Assembly (NCBI GenBank): GCA_003313425.1
Contig: NHZP01000125.1
Span: 1-44,056 of the forward strand
Direction: 5' to 3'
Source: Pseudopyrenochaeta lycopersici
Lineage: Eukaryota; Ascomycota; Dothideomycetes; Pleosporales; Pseudopyrenochaetaceae
Length of the DNA: 44,056 nt
The notes below the pieces were generated by a model. It searched no databases, was not told the origin of the DNA, and saw only the letters and a list, made by a program, of their open reading frames with translations. The position numbers were made by a program, and so were the translations under genes. Each line of letters opens with the position of its first letter. Position 1 is the stretch's first letter. Shown one piece after another: positions 1-10,552 of this stretch.

Positions 1-557
1 CTCACGGGTGCCATAAGCACTACGTTATTGGTTACGGTACTCGTGCCCACATTGAATGACTCTGCCAAGGCGGAATCGAGCAACGCGATCCCCAAGGCCA
101 GCAATTTCGTCATATCGAGCTCTGTTGCTGATAATCAGCCATGACGGAGGACGAATCCCCGTTGCTCATGAAAAGCTATTACCTCCGCATATGGGAAACA
201 GTGTCATTTCTTCATACTCTTATGTAAGCACATTGCTTCGCTGCCCTAAAAACCGCATCAATCTGGGATCATTCGTCGCACAAAAGGCCCAGAAGCCGAA
301 CAAGCTGCATATACTGCAAGTTAGTGGACCCCATATCTTCGTACTCTGCGATCTGCCCACGGTGCCTGCCGTCTGAAGGTGGAAAAGATCAACAGAAGTC
401 ACGAAATAAAAAAGAGAGTTGAAGAAGCATACACAAAAGGTTTTTTAAGGCATATAGTTTACTGGCGGTGCTAACAGCTTCTTGTTGATTGCGCTGTGGC
501 TTCCCGCCTAAGTCATAGCTTAGGTGCGCAAGAACTGGAAATGGCTGATCCGCGGAG
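1..557. other. No recognised gene
   Basis: I see no recognisable gene here. An open frame of about 106 codons runs at 56-376 on the plus strand, but its composition resembles no family I know and it overlaps an open frame on the other strand. It is treated as chance. Confidence 0.4.
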
Positions 558-1153
558 GTGATCCTCTCGGTTGACTCACCCCTATGCGCCGTAGAGCTGC
601 AGCCATCATCGAACGTTCCTGTCTTGAACTACCTCAGTGCTAAAAGCGATCAATTGCCGCCAAATGTATCTTTTTTGTATCGGCCACGCCTCGGCACTCA
701 AGCAACCGAAGCATCAGCTGCTCGTCTAGAGAGCCAAGATCCCCTGCACGACATAAAATGGATAGCACAGTCCACAGAGCAACTTGGTGGGTTCTACGCG
801 TCATGACGACACGACAGTAACAGAGTCATATCAACACCTGAATAGCACCGCAATGTTGAGCAGACCAAAAGCGACAAGCAGTCCAGCGCATTCGATTCCT
901 GGAGGCACAGTGTCGCTGGCTCGAGGGCAAATATACCGCAGCTAGCGACGTACTCCGAGAAACACAGCAGGAGTTGGTACAGCAGCAGGTGTACGTCATG
1001 GAGAAGACGACGGAGTTGGAAGACTTGATCTTCCATCTATGGTCTGATAACAAGCAGCAAGCGCAGTTCGACCTACAGTTGCGTGAAACAGTACATAAAG
1101 CCACCACATTCGAGTGCGATAAGTCTCAACATGGCCATGTAACGAAAACGTAG
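558..1153 (+). CDS. Putative coiled-coil protein, 5' end unresolved
   Basis: Not recognised as a known family. The stretch 861-1153 encodes a strongly helical, Gln/Glu-rich segment that reads like a coiled coil (QRIRFLEAQ, LRETQQELVQQQ, MEKTTELEDLIFHLW). It opens at a stop at 857-859, so it needs an upstream exon. The open frame 558-806 can join it through a possible 74-bp intron, 787-860, with donor GTGGGT and acceptor TTGAG; the joined frame passes smoothly from STEQL into ADQKRQ. The first in-frame codon at 558 is GTG, so the true start lies upstream or in another exon. A short Leu-zipper-like factor or a decayed gene are both possible. Intron and boundaries are inference. Confidence 0.35.
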
Positions 1154-1889
1154 CGCACAGTGTGTTCGCAGAAAAAGGAAACACCATGAAGCCATCGATG
1201 ACCTAGATGTGCGTAGTTGGAAAAGAAGGCGCTCCAGCTGAGATCACAATACAGACCGAACATTGAACTCTCTGAAGCCTTCTATGTATCTACTACAAAG
1301 ACACGTTGCCGGTGACAAGGGCCATCCCTAGTGACTGCATGATTCTGAACCCACGATACCTTTTTCAATGACGCAAGACCAATCTGACATGTTTCAGTCC
1401 ACGACGAGAGTCTCCCATGCCCTCGCATCATTTGTACTGGAAAACCTAACCGCGGCCTTTCATCACCTCTTTTCGTATTCGTGGAAAGTCGTAAGTATGC
1501 TCTGCCACGCGAGAGGTTCCACAGTTCAGCGGAATATGCTTACACACAAATGATTGCGGACGAATAGCCCGACAAGATGAATAGATATAGACCTATCTTG
1601 GTGCTTTACTGGTCTCTCTCCGATGAAGATGATGTTACATGACCATTAGGCTAAAACATCAGCACCATCTTTCGCATCATTCGCTATTGCTTATGCCGAA
1701 AGCGATTGTGGTACTTTCCTTACAGCAAATGGTAACCGACAGCGAAGTAGAAGTCCCTCTCTGCGCAAACTTCAATATAAGGCGTCCCGAAAAGGCGATT
1801 TCCAAGTCATGTTCGGTTGTTGCATACCGATGCGGAAATTACGTACGCTTTTGCGACGCGTGTGGCATAGGCCAGCAGAACACTTACCA
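1154..1889. other. No recognised gene
   Basis: Short open frames exist (for example 1368-1553), but none has a recognisable domain. The right end runs into the degraded exchanger gene. Confidence 0.4.
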
Positions 1890-3288
1890 GCGCGAGCATC
1901 GTTCTGGTTCCTTTGCTTCACAGCTACCGTAGTCTTTGTCGTCTCATTCGTGCTCTCTGTCTCATCCGCGAGTTCCACAACTCGATTTTGTTTCGCTCTG
2001 CTGGCCGTTCTAACCACAACAACGGTACAGAAGCTCGTTGTACTAGAGCTCGTCGTAATCCTTCTTACACCGCAAACGCTCAAATTGCGCGATACTTTTT
2101 GAGGCACTTCTCAGGTAAGCCGACACCTCCCAATCTTGGCCAACGTTTTGTTCATGCCTATAGCAACTGGACGGAAGCTTCCCTCGCCGTTATCGCAGTC
2201 TGGAAGGGCCAGGCCAATATTGTGCAAGCCTTCGTGATAGGCACAGTTTGCCATCAATCATCTGCTCTTACTCGGCATCTGCTTCATCCATGGAGGCCAT
2301 CACATCCGTGAAACAAGCTATCCATTGCTGTTGGCATCAATGCATTGCCGCGTGATACCTTTTTGCGTTGCTTTGTCACTGGGCCTTTCAGTCTTCGGCA
2401 CTGGCTTGGGAGGTAGGAATCTTCAATCTTACGCGCCGCACAGCACACTTACTATAGATGCAGGAGATGTTGACATTGGTTCACGCAACGGTCACATTAC
2501 CGCCGTACTGTTGTCGCTGCTGTTCGTGTGCCACCTCGTCTTCCTCTGCCAAATACACATCAGCTATCCGCTCCAGGCACGTGGACTGCTAAGGATGGTC
2601 TACCCTCAGGATATCAAAGACGGTACCAAACCCCTCAATCGTGGAATGAGCAGGCGCATCACATCCGCCATGGCTCATCGAATTCAGGTCCAAAGGGAAG
2701 AATGGCTTTGTGAACGCTTACTTTTACCAAATGCGTCCGACTCCGTGGGCAACAATCGCAAGCTCTGGGACAGTGCTCTCACAACAGTCATATTGCTGCC
2801 TCTCATGTGGAGCGAGTCTCGGCTCATGCTTCTACCTAGTCAATGCAATTTCACCCACCGATGTGACGAGTTGGAAATCTCCACTGCATGTTGGTTACCT
2901 TGTCGCTCCCTCCTTCATAACCTCAGCTGGGCTCAGCGCTATGTACCTGCACGGCCGTTGGTGCTCATCCGGCCTAGATTCTGGTCAAGTAGTTTGTGGA
3001 GCGATGACAACGACCTTCCGGTTGCTTTGTTCGTGGTACCTGCTTCCATTCTTTTTGGCTGGGTCACTAACTCGGGAGTAGACATCATGTTCTTGAACAA
3101 TTTCCAGATTGCGATACTCGGTATAGCTGTCCTCTTACCCATCTACGCCATCCAAGCAGCTGGTGATGACTGGTAAGGACGAAACATTCTGCTCAACTCT
3201 CACGACTAACATGCATCTTAGGCTATCGGGGACGGCTCTGCTGACTTTGTACATCCTCTATGCTAGCTCTACTTTGGTCTCCACTTGA
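1890..3288 (+). pseudogene. Broken CAX-type Ca2+/H+ exchanger
   Basis: Vacuolar CAX/Vcx1-type antiporters exchange Ca2+ for H+ through about 11 membrane helices. Here the order of family features survives but is scattered over three frames. A hydrophobic N-terminal part lies near 1890-2100. Next comes WKGQANIVQAFVIG at about 2192-2240 (the conserved GQxxIVQAxxxGS), then INHLLLLGICFIHGG from about 2250, and a polar-then-hydrophobic SR-to-HISY segment at about 2490-2560. YLVNAISPT lies near 2830-2860, and PVALFVVPASILFGW near 3019-3063. The last exon joins through a 49-bp intron (3173-3221, GTAAGG, branch CTAAC, TTAG) to a short hydrophobic tail ending in TGA at 3286-3288. One-base frame changes fall near 2246 and 3015, with at least one more between 2600 and 2750, and the central acidic helix motif is poorly kept. 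The family call rests on motif order, not on a search. Confidence 0.6.
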
Positions 3289-3991
3289 TTGGTCACGTCG
3301 ATGCAAGACTGGCTCAAACGGCAACGTCAGCACATGGGAGATTTCTGAGCAAGAGGGGTCAGAATGATGCAGGCACAGTTGTGCAGTAATCAAGCCTGCA
3401 GTCACTGCTCGGCTTGCCACGTTTGTAGCATGATGGCGTTCTTGTACTTATTGATTCATCACTTGAGATAAGTTGTGCACCCATAGGTTCTCATCAAAGA
3501 GTACTTCTCCACCTTTCAACTTTGCCCATCCCTGACTGACGCACACTTTTCTGGAACGAGTGAGGGTACAGCTTTACCTTGACCGGTAGAGTGTATTGTA
3601 ACGCGTCTGCGCAGCAATGTTGTACCGCCTGCTTGTGCTGATTTTCCCGCTACCACACGATCGTGGCTAGGTATTACTCGGCAGCATCTCGCATTTACTG
3701 GCGCTCATCAACACCACATGCTAACAAGTATAATTTCGTAGCATCTTTGCAGGGCACCAATACCTGTGTTCCCAAGGCCAAATAGGACACGAATCCCCAC
3801 AAACTGATAATCAAGGCTCAAGCATAGATGCTTACACAGATTCTTATCAAGCATAAAGAAGCGTGGTGACGACCTGACGAATACCTTGTTTCGAGCCTCG
3901 CATGTGACACTGGCTCCAGCAATTCCGCCGTTTATGCCATTCGCTCGCTCCCTTGTGTATAATTAGTCCATGCCTGCTACAGTGGGTACGT
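3289..3991. other. No gene seen
   Basis: Intergenic sequence between the broken exchanger and the first solo LTR. Only short frames and no recognisable motif. Confidence 0.5.
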
Positions 3992-3996
3992 CCTTC

Positions 3997-4204
3997 TGTC
4001 AGATAAAATGCTGAAATGCGCTTAGCAGAAATTGATGATTGCCATAATGGATTATGTGTTGATCATCATTGTATTGATTGTGTTTTTCGTTGGTTCTGTT
4101 CTCTCTCTTCTTTAAACACAGACCTGATACATCGGTGATACATAGGTGATACTGTCGACGATGCAGTATTCTTGTACTTCAACTTTTATGCCTCTAATCT
4201 GACA
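3997..4204 (+). mobile_element. Solo LTR, family A, copy 1
   Basis: A 208-bp unit that begins TGTCAGAT and ends ATCTGACA, so it has the TG...CA ends and terminal inverted repeats of a retrotransposon LTR. It is flanked by a perfect 5-bp direct repeat, CCTTC (3992-3996 and 4205-4209), as left by integrase. No internal retrotransposon sequence is attached. Long parts of its sequence recur at 29909-30027 in the same orientation and at 36538-36754 in reverse, which defines the family. Confidence 0.85.
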
Positions 4205-4328
4205 CCTTCACTCCAGTACATCCGACAAGCTTGGAAGCTTACAGACCATGTTTATTACAATGTGTCATAATTATTGTCACTTTCGGCCACACTTCAACCT
4301 GCAGAGAGAGTCCATTTTCCTTGCTAAC

Positions 4329-4575
4329 TGTCAGATACAAGGTGCGTGCCCGGAAAGAGTATGCTGTTAGATCTACAGCACAGCAGCGAGGGTACGCGAT
4401 ACTGCTTTGTAGTACAGAGCTCGGGTGTAACCACTTGGCACACACACACTAGATAAAAAGGACAAAACAGCAAGGAACAAAAAGACAGACACAACAATAA
4501 TCATTTTTTGACCACCCACTCGATTATCGCGTTCAACTATAATCCATCGCGCCAGATAACGCATTTTATCTGACA
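4329..4575 (-). mobile_element. Solo LTR, family A, divergent copy 2
   Basis: A 247-bp unit beginning TGTCAGATA and ending ATTTTATCTGACA, flanked by an exact 5-bp direct repeat CTAAC (4324-4328 and 4576-4580). Its right end matches the reverse complement of the left end of the 3997-4204 unit, so it is inserted in the opposite orientation. The middle is more diverged than in the other copies, so it may be a subfamily. It lies 124 bp from copy 1, with the LTR starts facing outwards. Confidence 0.8.
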
Positions 4576-4580
4576 CTAAC

Positions 4581-4971
4581 CAACATGAATAGCACCATTC
4601 CGATTTGTCTACGAAACCTTTTCAGCAGCCAAGCTTTATTCAACACACATCATCGATTTAGTGTTGAGTAAAGTCGTCCAATCTAGACTGCGTGACATGT
4701 GGAAGCATCCTCTGAACCAGAGTTGTTCGTTCACTGGTTCCTTCACAAGTCTGATTACTACACAAGGTTGTCCATCCCAAGCAGGGTTCCGAAATACTTG
4801 CACTGTCGCTATTGAGAGCACCCCGGATCTAGCAGCACCATCGATTGCGAAGTACGTAGGGATGAAGTATGCTGTAGACATTCGGCGCGTGCACCTATTG
4901 CTAGAAAAAGATATGCCGCCGCCATCGGATCGTATGCTAATGCCAGTAACAGACGCAGCTTAGAGCACGCA
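4581..4971. other. Downstream flank, no supported gene
   Basis: A 100-codon open frame (4661-4963, plus strand) converges on the ferritin-like gene, but it matches nothing I recognise and overlaps an open minus frame. It probably contains the 3' untranslated region of the minus-strand gene. Confidence 0.4.
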
Positions 4972-6743
4972 TCACAATTGAAGACTGACAACGACTGGGC
5001 CAGCGAGTGTAGCGTCTGTCAATTCATCGATAGTTGTGAGTCCTGGCTGTGCTGTAAGTACCGCAAATGCCGTTCCAGAAAGCCCCAGCGGTACACGTGT
5101 TGTCCCCATTCCATCTCCCAATGTCGTCAATGAGGTAAACACTGGGAGACCCACCTGATTGACCCATGCTACGAACAACGGCTTGCCCGACCGAGAAGCG
5201 GCAGATCTGCCAGCGGCATCCCAGCTGAATGTGGCGTTAGCGCCAGGACTCGCATGTCCAGCAGTCTTGTTGTTCATGGTGAGCATCGGCAAGATGGGAA
5301 GGGGTAGTTCGAGGGTGCACGATCCTGGCTGAACGAACTCGAGAGCAACATTATATGCCCACGTGTCTGATGAAGGGGTGTCGAATGATTCTATACTAGC
5401 GTTACGGTTTGTGTAAGTACGGAGGAGGGCATTCTGTTTGGCAGCGACACTGGCGATGCTGGACAGCAGAATGCTGGCTGAAGTGTCTGAGGGAGGCAGC
5501 GATTCTGACAGAGACATGAAGACACCTAGCTCGACAGATTTCAAAGCGCCCATAAGCAAAACTAACTCGGTAGCGTTGCTAGGGAGGAGATAGCGACAAG
5601 CGGGCACATCTCGGCCACCTGATCGATGAAGCAGGTCGCGCAAAGTGTTCAACTGCGTTTGGTCTTGCTGTTTCAATCGCGTAAGTAAGTGGATGCTGGG
5701 TAGAATAGCACGAAGGTAGCATGACTTACCATAGAAATGTCACTAATCAACTTTGCCAGCATGGAAGCATCATTTCGGTTCTCAGTCCACCGCGTGGCAT
5801 ATAATCTGCTTGCGTTAAACATCGAAACACCCAAGTTCTTCATAAATTGGGCCAATTGGAGGGCGTCTACAGCCGGCGGAGATAGGGCTATCGTTGCATT
5901 CCCATTGCTGAACATCGGGACAGATGACTGCCCCGTCGGCAGAGAGAGGCCTGCAGAGGCTGATCCTTCTTCTTGTTCTATCGAGCTAGAGTATGTACCG
6001 CGGGCTGTCTGTGTGGGGACACTGTTGAATGATGAAGCATCACTGATGGCAGTCATTATAGAGCCCCTGCTATTAGCTGTCCAAGCAAGGGAAGACCCCG
6101 ATGCGCTACGACCGAGTCCAGTACCCGTGAGTGCTGTGGAAAAGGCTTGAGTGCTTGCTGCCCATCCATTACGACTCGTGTCAGTCGTATTTCGACCGAC
6201 GGTCATACCAGGTTCTGTGGCAAGGCTGTTGCCAGGACCCACGATCGTCGCAGGGCTTGCGGTCACAGAAATGCTGCTAAATGCCAGAATTGAAGTCGTG
6301 GTAGTCGTGCTTTGACCAACAACTGAAGCAAGAGAGCTGCGAAACGACGCGTCCTGATCAGAAGCAAGGCTCAGCGAGGCAGTCTCAAAGCTTGCCGAAT
6401 TCTCACTGAAGCTCGCTACCAATGTGCTCGTGGGCACGCCGGGTGCAGCATTCAGATTTTCAGATCCACTGATATCGAGGCTGCTGGTTGAGGCTACAGG
6501 TGCTATGGTAGGGATGGCATCGCTCATGGTGACTGTGATGGGGGTGGTAGTCAGTGTGATACCACTGTAGATCATCGTAACGGACGGCCATATGCTGTCG
6601 GCAGGAAACGGACCGCCAGACCTAGGAAAACAATACTGCTCAAAGGTCGAAGGTACAGACTCCGCGATGGAGGGGCTCTCCGATAAGGCCGTGCTGAAAC
6701 TCAGCAGAGAGCTAGCCACGAACAGGAGAGACGGTTGAGTCAT
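4972..6743 (-). CDS. Secreted Ser/Thr-rich ferritin-like protein
   Basis: Two exons, 6743-5730 and 5667-4972, encode 569 aa. The intron 5729-5668 (62 bp) has GTAAGT and ends AACAG. I chose the ATG at 6743 because it opens a clean signal peptide (MTQPSLLFVASSLLSF); an upstream ATG at 6824 adds 27 unhelpful residues. Residues 60-290 are very rich in Ser/Thr/Ala, as in heavily O-glycosylated wall proteins. Residues 291-455 resemble the fungal ferritin-like domain (PF13668, Rds1-type stress proteins): DALQLAQFMKNLG, then a Cys-containing loop, ELGVFMSL, and a helix ending AAKQNALLR. The usual E..H metal-ligand pairs appear as D..Q (DQTQ) and A..Q (AAKQ), so metal binding is doubtful. Residues 456-569 form a Cys-poor, probably beta-rich tail. 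Family role is poorly known; a surface or secreted stress protein is inferred. Confidence 0.75.
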
Positions 6744-7317
6744 GACGGGGTGAGATGGAGTAGTGGGATGCTTAGGAAAGGATAATAGCCGCTTCATATA
6801 CTCGCATTCGACTGTTGCGTACATTTACGGTGCTTGTAATTCTTACCATGCGCTCCAGCAGCACGGCGCAATCCAACGACGCTGATGCACACGTCTCACC
6901 TACCTCTTGATGATGATTGCTTATCAATTTTACAGGTACCGACTACCACATCAGCTCTAAATCAGATAACCTGATGCACTGACACAGCTGCTCATATCAG
7001 CCTCTGGTCTGGCCCTACAGCATTAGGTCCAACTTATAGTGTCTGAGGGTGTGGTGCGCGACACTAGAGCGGATAGATCTCCATCTTGTTCCGCTCACCA
7101 CGACGCTACATCTATCGTGAAGTGGCAGCGAGACAAGGCTCCAGGCTCGCGTACGGCCATATACTCGTTGCCTCTAAGTTAGCAGTCCACAATGTGTATG
7201 AATGTTGCGGAACCACTAGAGGCACGTCACACCGTTCCTTGGACGATGCTAAACATGATGGACGCCGTTGCACAGCGCAAATCAAGCATTGCCGCATGAA
7301 TGGGCGAGACGACTGGG
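6744..7317. other. Upstream region of the ferritin-like gene
   Basis: No gene is supported. The first few hundred bases should hold the promoter of the minus-strand ferritin-like gene, but I see no clear TATA box or operator. Small overlapping frames at 7086-7328 occur on both strands and look like chance. Confidence 0.45.
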
Positions 7318-7390
7318 GATGCGATTGAGGATGCGATTAGGATGCGATTAGGATGCGATTAGGATGCGATTGACGATGCGATTGAGGATG
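7318..7390 (+). repeat. GATGCGATTAG tandem repeat
   Basis: Six tandem units of 11-12 bp, GATGCGATTAG or GATGCGATTGA(G/C), followed by a partial GATG. The three central units are identical. There are no spacers, so it is a minisatellite and not a CRISPR array. Confidence 0.9.
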
Positions 7391-7686
7391 CTGGAAGTGG
7401 ATAAGAAAAGTGACAACGAAGACAGTCTCATATTGGGAGAAATGGCGTAGCACAAGAAGACCATGGATGTTTTGGGTCTTGGTTTTCCGCCACCCACCAA
7501 CGATTACGGTTGCGCCTAGATGCCCTGATAGATCATTTGCCTACATACAACTAGAGTTCGCTTCTTTAGAAAAGATGTCTGGGGATGACTTGGGAGGTGT
7601 TTGGCTAGTCTGGCCACAACAGGAGAGACATCTCTCCTAGTCGAGAAGGAAAGTACATGGTCATCGCTTCTTACAACCTGCTGCGT

Positions 7687-8139
7687 CTAGTCATCGTATA
7701 TAACAACACATTGTCTGGCCAGCTCCATAAACTCCGATGGATGCCCGGTTCGCATAACCATGTTCCGCCCCTGCTCAAAGATGGACCATGTGCAATTGCC
7801 CGACGGGTGACGCGTTTGTCTAACGAGGGAGGGCTCGAGTCGTAGAAGATTACTTCTCCAGTGTGTAGAGATGTACTCGTTTGCTTCGGGCAGAAGTGAA
7901 AGATTATTGCGACTACCAGCTTCTTCCTGGCTTAAGATTTCCTTGTAACGGATCTTCCGGTCGTTGAAGCTTATCTCAGCCACATGAAAGCAACCTGGGA
8001 CAAGCACGGCGGGGAGTGCAACCTGCGCTTTTGCTTTGTGAAGATGGGGAAGATGTTGGGCTTGGAGTGGCTCCCCAGCGTCGCCAGCGGCGAGAAGGCT
8101 ATCTAACAAATGCCGGTAGTCCTCGCGTCGATTCGTCAT
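7687..8139 (-). CDS. Hypothetical ORF, 150 aa
   Basis: Not recognised. The ATG at 8139 opens a frame with balanced, protein-like composition: an N-terminal helix (YRHLLDSLLAAGDAG), a hydrophobic VALPAVLVPGCFHVAEISF segment, and a charged DRKIRYKEILSQEEAG segment. There is no signal peptide or membrane helix. It could be the last exon of a longer gene or a decayed fragment. Sequence on the plus strand is also partly open, which lowers confidence. Confidence 0.3.
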   Translation of the reverse strand: MTNRREDYRHLLDSLLAAGDAGEPLQAQHLPHLHKAKAQVALPAVLVPGCFHVAEISFNDRKIRYKEILSQEEAGSRNNLSLLPEANEYISTHWRSNLLRLEPSLVRQTRHPSGNCTWSIFEQGRNMVMRTGHPSEFMELARQCVVIYDD

Positions 8140-10338
8140 GGCTGGAGTATCTGGCTTTCTTCGTTAAAGCGGTTCATTTCCAGAGTTCCTTGCCAGACAC
8201 TCACCTGGAGAGCAATTTCTCGGTTTTAGCATGGCGAGGCACTTTCGTTGCTCGGACGTGATGCTGCTAGTCTTCCAAAGTTATCAATTGGCGCCAGTCT
8301 GCTGCAAGGATGCCCATCAACCGCGCACCGCGATGGTCTCTGAAAGCCCGACCAGGCCAGAGACGCTGCTCAAGTGCGCTTTGTGGGGGTAGTATCTGTA
8401 GAAACAACCGACACAGCTGGATAGATATGGTCTGACAGAGAAGTGGATCGTTCATCAAAAGCCATGCATTATTTCTATTAACCTGAGCTTCCAGAGACAA
8501 GATGATGACGGTCTGCTCACTGTGAGTGCGCATTTGCCAACGCTGCTTGTGGCACTGCGGACTACCAGTACACTCTGGGATTCTCCAAGCCGACATTGGT
8601 AACCGTGATGATATTGACACCGCCATCGATGTTTGAGATGCTCATTGCGAGCGATTGTTCTCATTCGTACTCCCGCCATTGTCGCCTGCTCTGCCGGCCA
8701 ACATTGTACCGTCAAGTTGCTGATGCTGACGCTGATGCTGACACAGGTGTTGATTCTCTTTATATCGACGAAGAATCTTTGGATTGCAGCTGCCAAACGT
8801 GTTCTTCGTTGGACCAAAGTGTATCAAGTGTATCTTAGCGAGAACTCCCCGCCACAGAGCGGGGGTCGACCATTGAGACGAGTGGCGGCCATGAATCGCA
8901 TGTGCATCAGGGAGTGCCTCTGCGGAAGTCTGACGTTCCAGCAGGATGCCGTCATTTTGCGAGGAGCTAGAGCAGCATTTCCGTGCCACCCAAATACCGA
9001 CCTACCCTACATCCACACCTATGATTGCGGCGTAGTCAAGGCGCAATCAACGTTGCTCGGTGGTTAATGCTGGTCTGCTGAACGCCTCTTGTGTCACTTC
9101 TCATTCAATTGTTCAGCTGGAATTGCCAGACCTCGGTCAATTCGTTGCGCGATTAGCGTATCGCTTGGGGGTATCCCTCGTCCCTCCGACCCCATTGGAG
9201 AATCATCTGTTATGCGAAGTTCTTTTTACTAGGTTACTGTGCATCATCATGTGCAGATCGGGAAGGCAGAGGCGAAGCCGACAATAGAAGGCCCACTAAT
9301 GTAGAGCGTATGCTTCATCAGTATAGACACATCTGCGGTCATGCGGCGTAGCACGCTAGGCAGAGCAGCACGTTGGTTTTAGGTTTACGTGGGTCTTCCT
9401 GGCGTGTCTGCTGAGCGTGTGTGGATCATGACAACTTCACGCGCGCTTTTCTGGCCCCTGAACTAACAAGCGCCAAACCAATCATGTCTTATATCAGACA
9501 CACCTGAGCTTCCGCTAATCAGCTTGGCGAACAAGCTGCGCGTCTCGTAGGGCTATGACGACCAATTAGCAGCGGTGTTCTGTTCTTGTGGATGTGCGGA
9601 AATGAATTTGTGGGTCGTGAACGCCGTTCTCGGGTACGGCTGAGTCACAGCGGGATCGACGACGTGCTCAATCTGGGCGCATGGACGCGGCTGTGCTTAC
9701 CCCCCAGCCGTGATGGCGCACCAACCGGCGATTCCCCGGACTCCATCGAGTTTATTGGTCGCTTGACACGGTCGGTCCCCAACGCACTTCGCGCAATCTA
9801 TCAAGCCGCGCGCATGCTCAAAAGGTTCCTGAAAAAAATTGAAAGAGGATACGGTCCTTGAGTGCTTCTAGAATATCCTTATTCTTCATTCGTCTCCTGC
9901 TAATTTCGCGTCTTTGAAATCATGCCCTCATAACGGGCGAATGGAAGTCGTGCGCATGAGCAACAACAACAGGCGTACAGATAGGCTCCAATTTCGAGTT
10001 GCGGAGTCAAGATCTAGAACGTACGCAGGTGGCGTTCCGCTGAATCCGCCACATCTATCATCAGGTCACGCATGATGCTGCTGTGCCGCAAAGATGCAGA
10101 CAAAGACAAGGACTTCACGACGGTCGTGACGGGCACCGTATATGAAGGGGTACGCCGCTCTCCAATTGGTAGACATTACTGGTACTTCGGCCCGTTTACG
10201 GCGGAAACTCAATGTGATCAGTGAGAGGTTTCGTTTAACACAACTGCGCAGCGGCTGCTGGCCATAAACACTGTCTTTTGGTCCGTTTCCGCGAGAATCC
10301 TTGACCACGATCTGCTATCAATCGTCATCGACACAGAG
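8140..10338. other. Gene-poor region
   Basis: Open frames at 8267-8989 overlap on both strands, the 144-codon plus frame at 8633-9067 opens with a non-ATG codon, and none carries a recognisable motif. A short GCTGATGCTGAC repeat lies near 8720-8745. I see no supported gene. Confidence 0.4.
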
Positions 10339-10347
10339 GCCCTGATC

Positions 10348-10543
10348 CGTACTTGGGCAAAATTGTATAACTGTAGTATAGCCTAATTCGTATGGGCAAG
10401 TGCGCCGGGTGCACCGGCGCGTGCATTTAGGTGGGGCAGAGGCGCGTGCGCTCATAGGATGGCGGCGCAGAGCAAGCGCACCCGGCGCACATGCCTAGAT
10501 ATGTGTTAGGCTATACTACAGTTGTACAATTTTGCCCAACTAT
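10348..10543. mobile_element. MITE with long terminal inverted repeats
   Basis: A 196-bp non-coding element. The inverted repeats begin TTGGGCAAAATTGTA and continue through CTGTAGTATAGCCTAA, about 36 bp with one mismatch (10353-10388 against 10504-10539). The pairing resumes inside as GTGCGCCGGGTGC against GCACCCGGCGCAC, so most of the element can fold into one hairpin. A 9-bp direct repeat GCCCTGATC flanks it (10339-10347 and 10544-10552). A 9-bp duplication suggests a Mutator-type MITE. An alternative reading, TA duplication at the TAC/TAG next to TTGGGC, would suggest a Tc1/mariner-type MITE. Confidence 0.75.
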
Positions 10544-10552
10544 GCCCTGATC

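Noticed and set aside
3997..4575. One LTR retrotransposon or inverted element bounded by the two LTRs
   Set aside because: The LTRs are in opposite orientation and each has its own distinct 5-bp duplication, so they are separate insertions.
4661..4963. 100-codon plus-strand ORF downstream of the ferritin-like gene
   Set aside because: Opposed by an open minus frame, no family features, and it lies where the neighbour's 3' UTR is expected.
7318..7390. Short regular repeats resembling a CRISPR array
   Set aside because: Units are 11-12 bp and contiguous with no spacers, and the genome is fungal.
8455..9067. Overlapping open frames on both strands
   Set aside because: Mutually antisense, the longest starts with a non-ATG codon, and no domain is recognisable.
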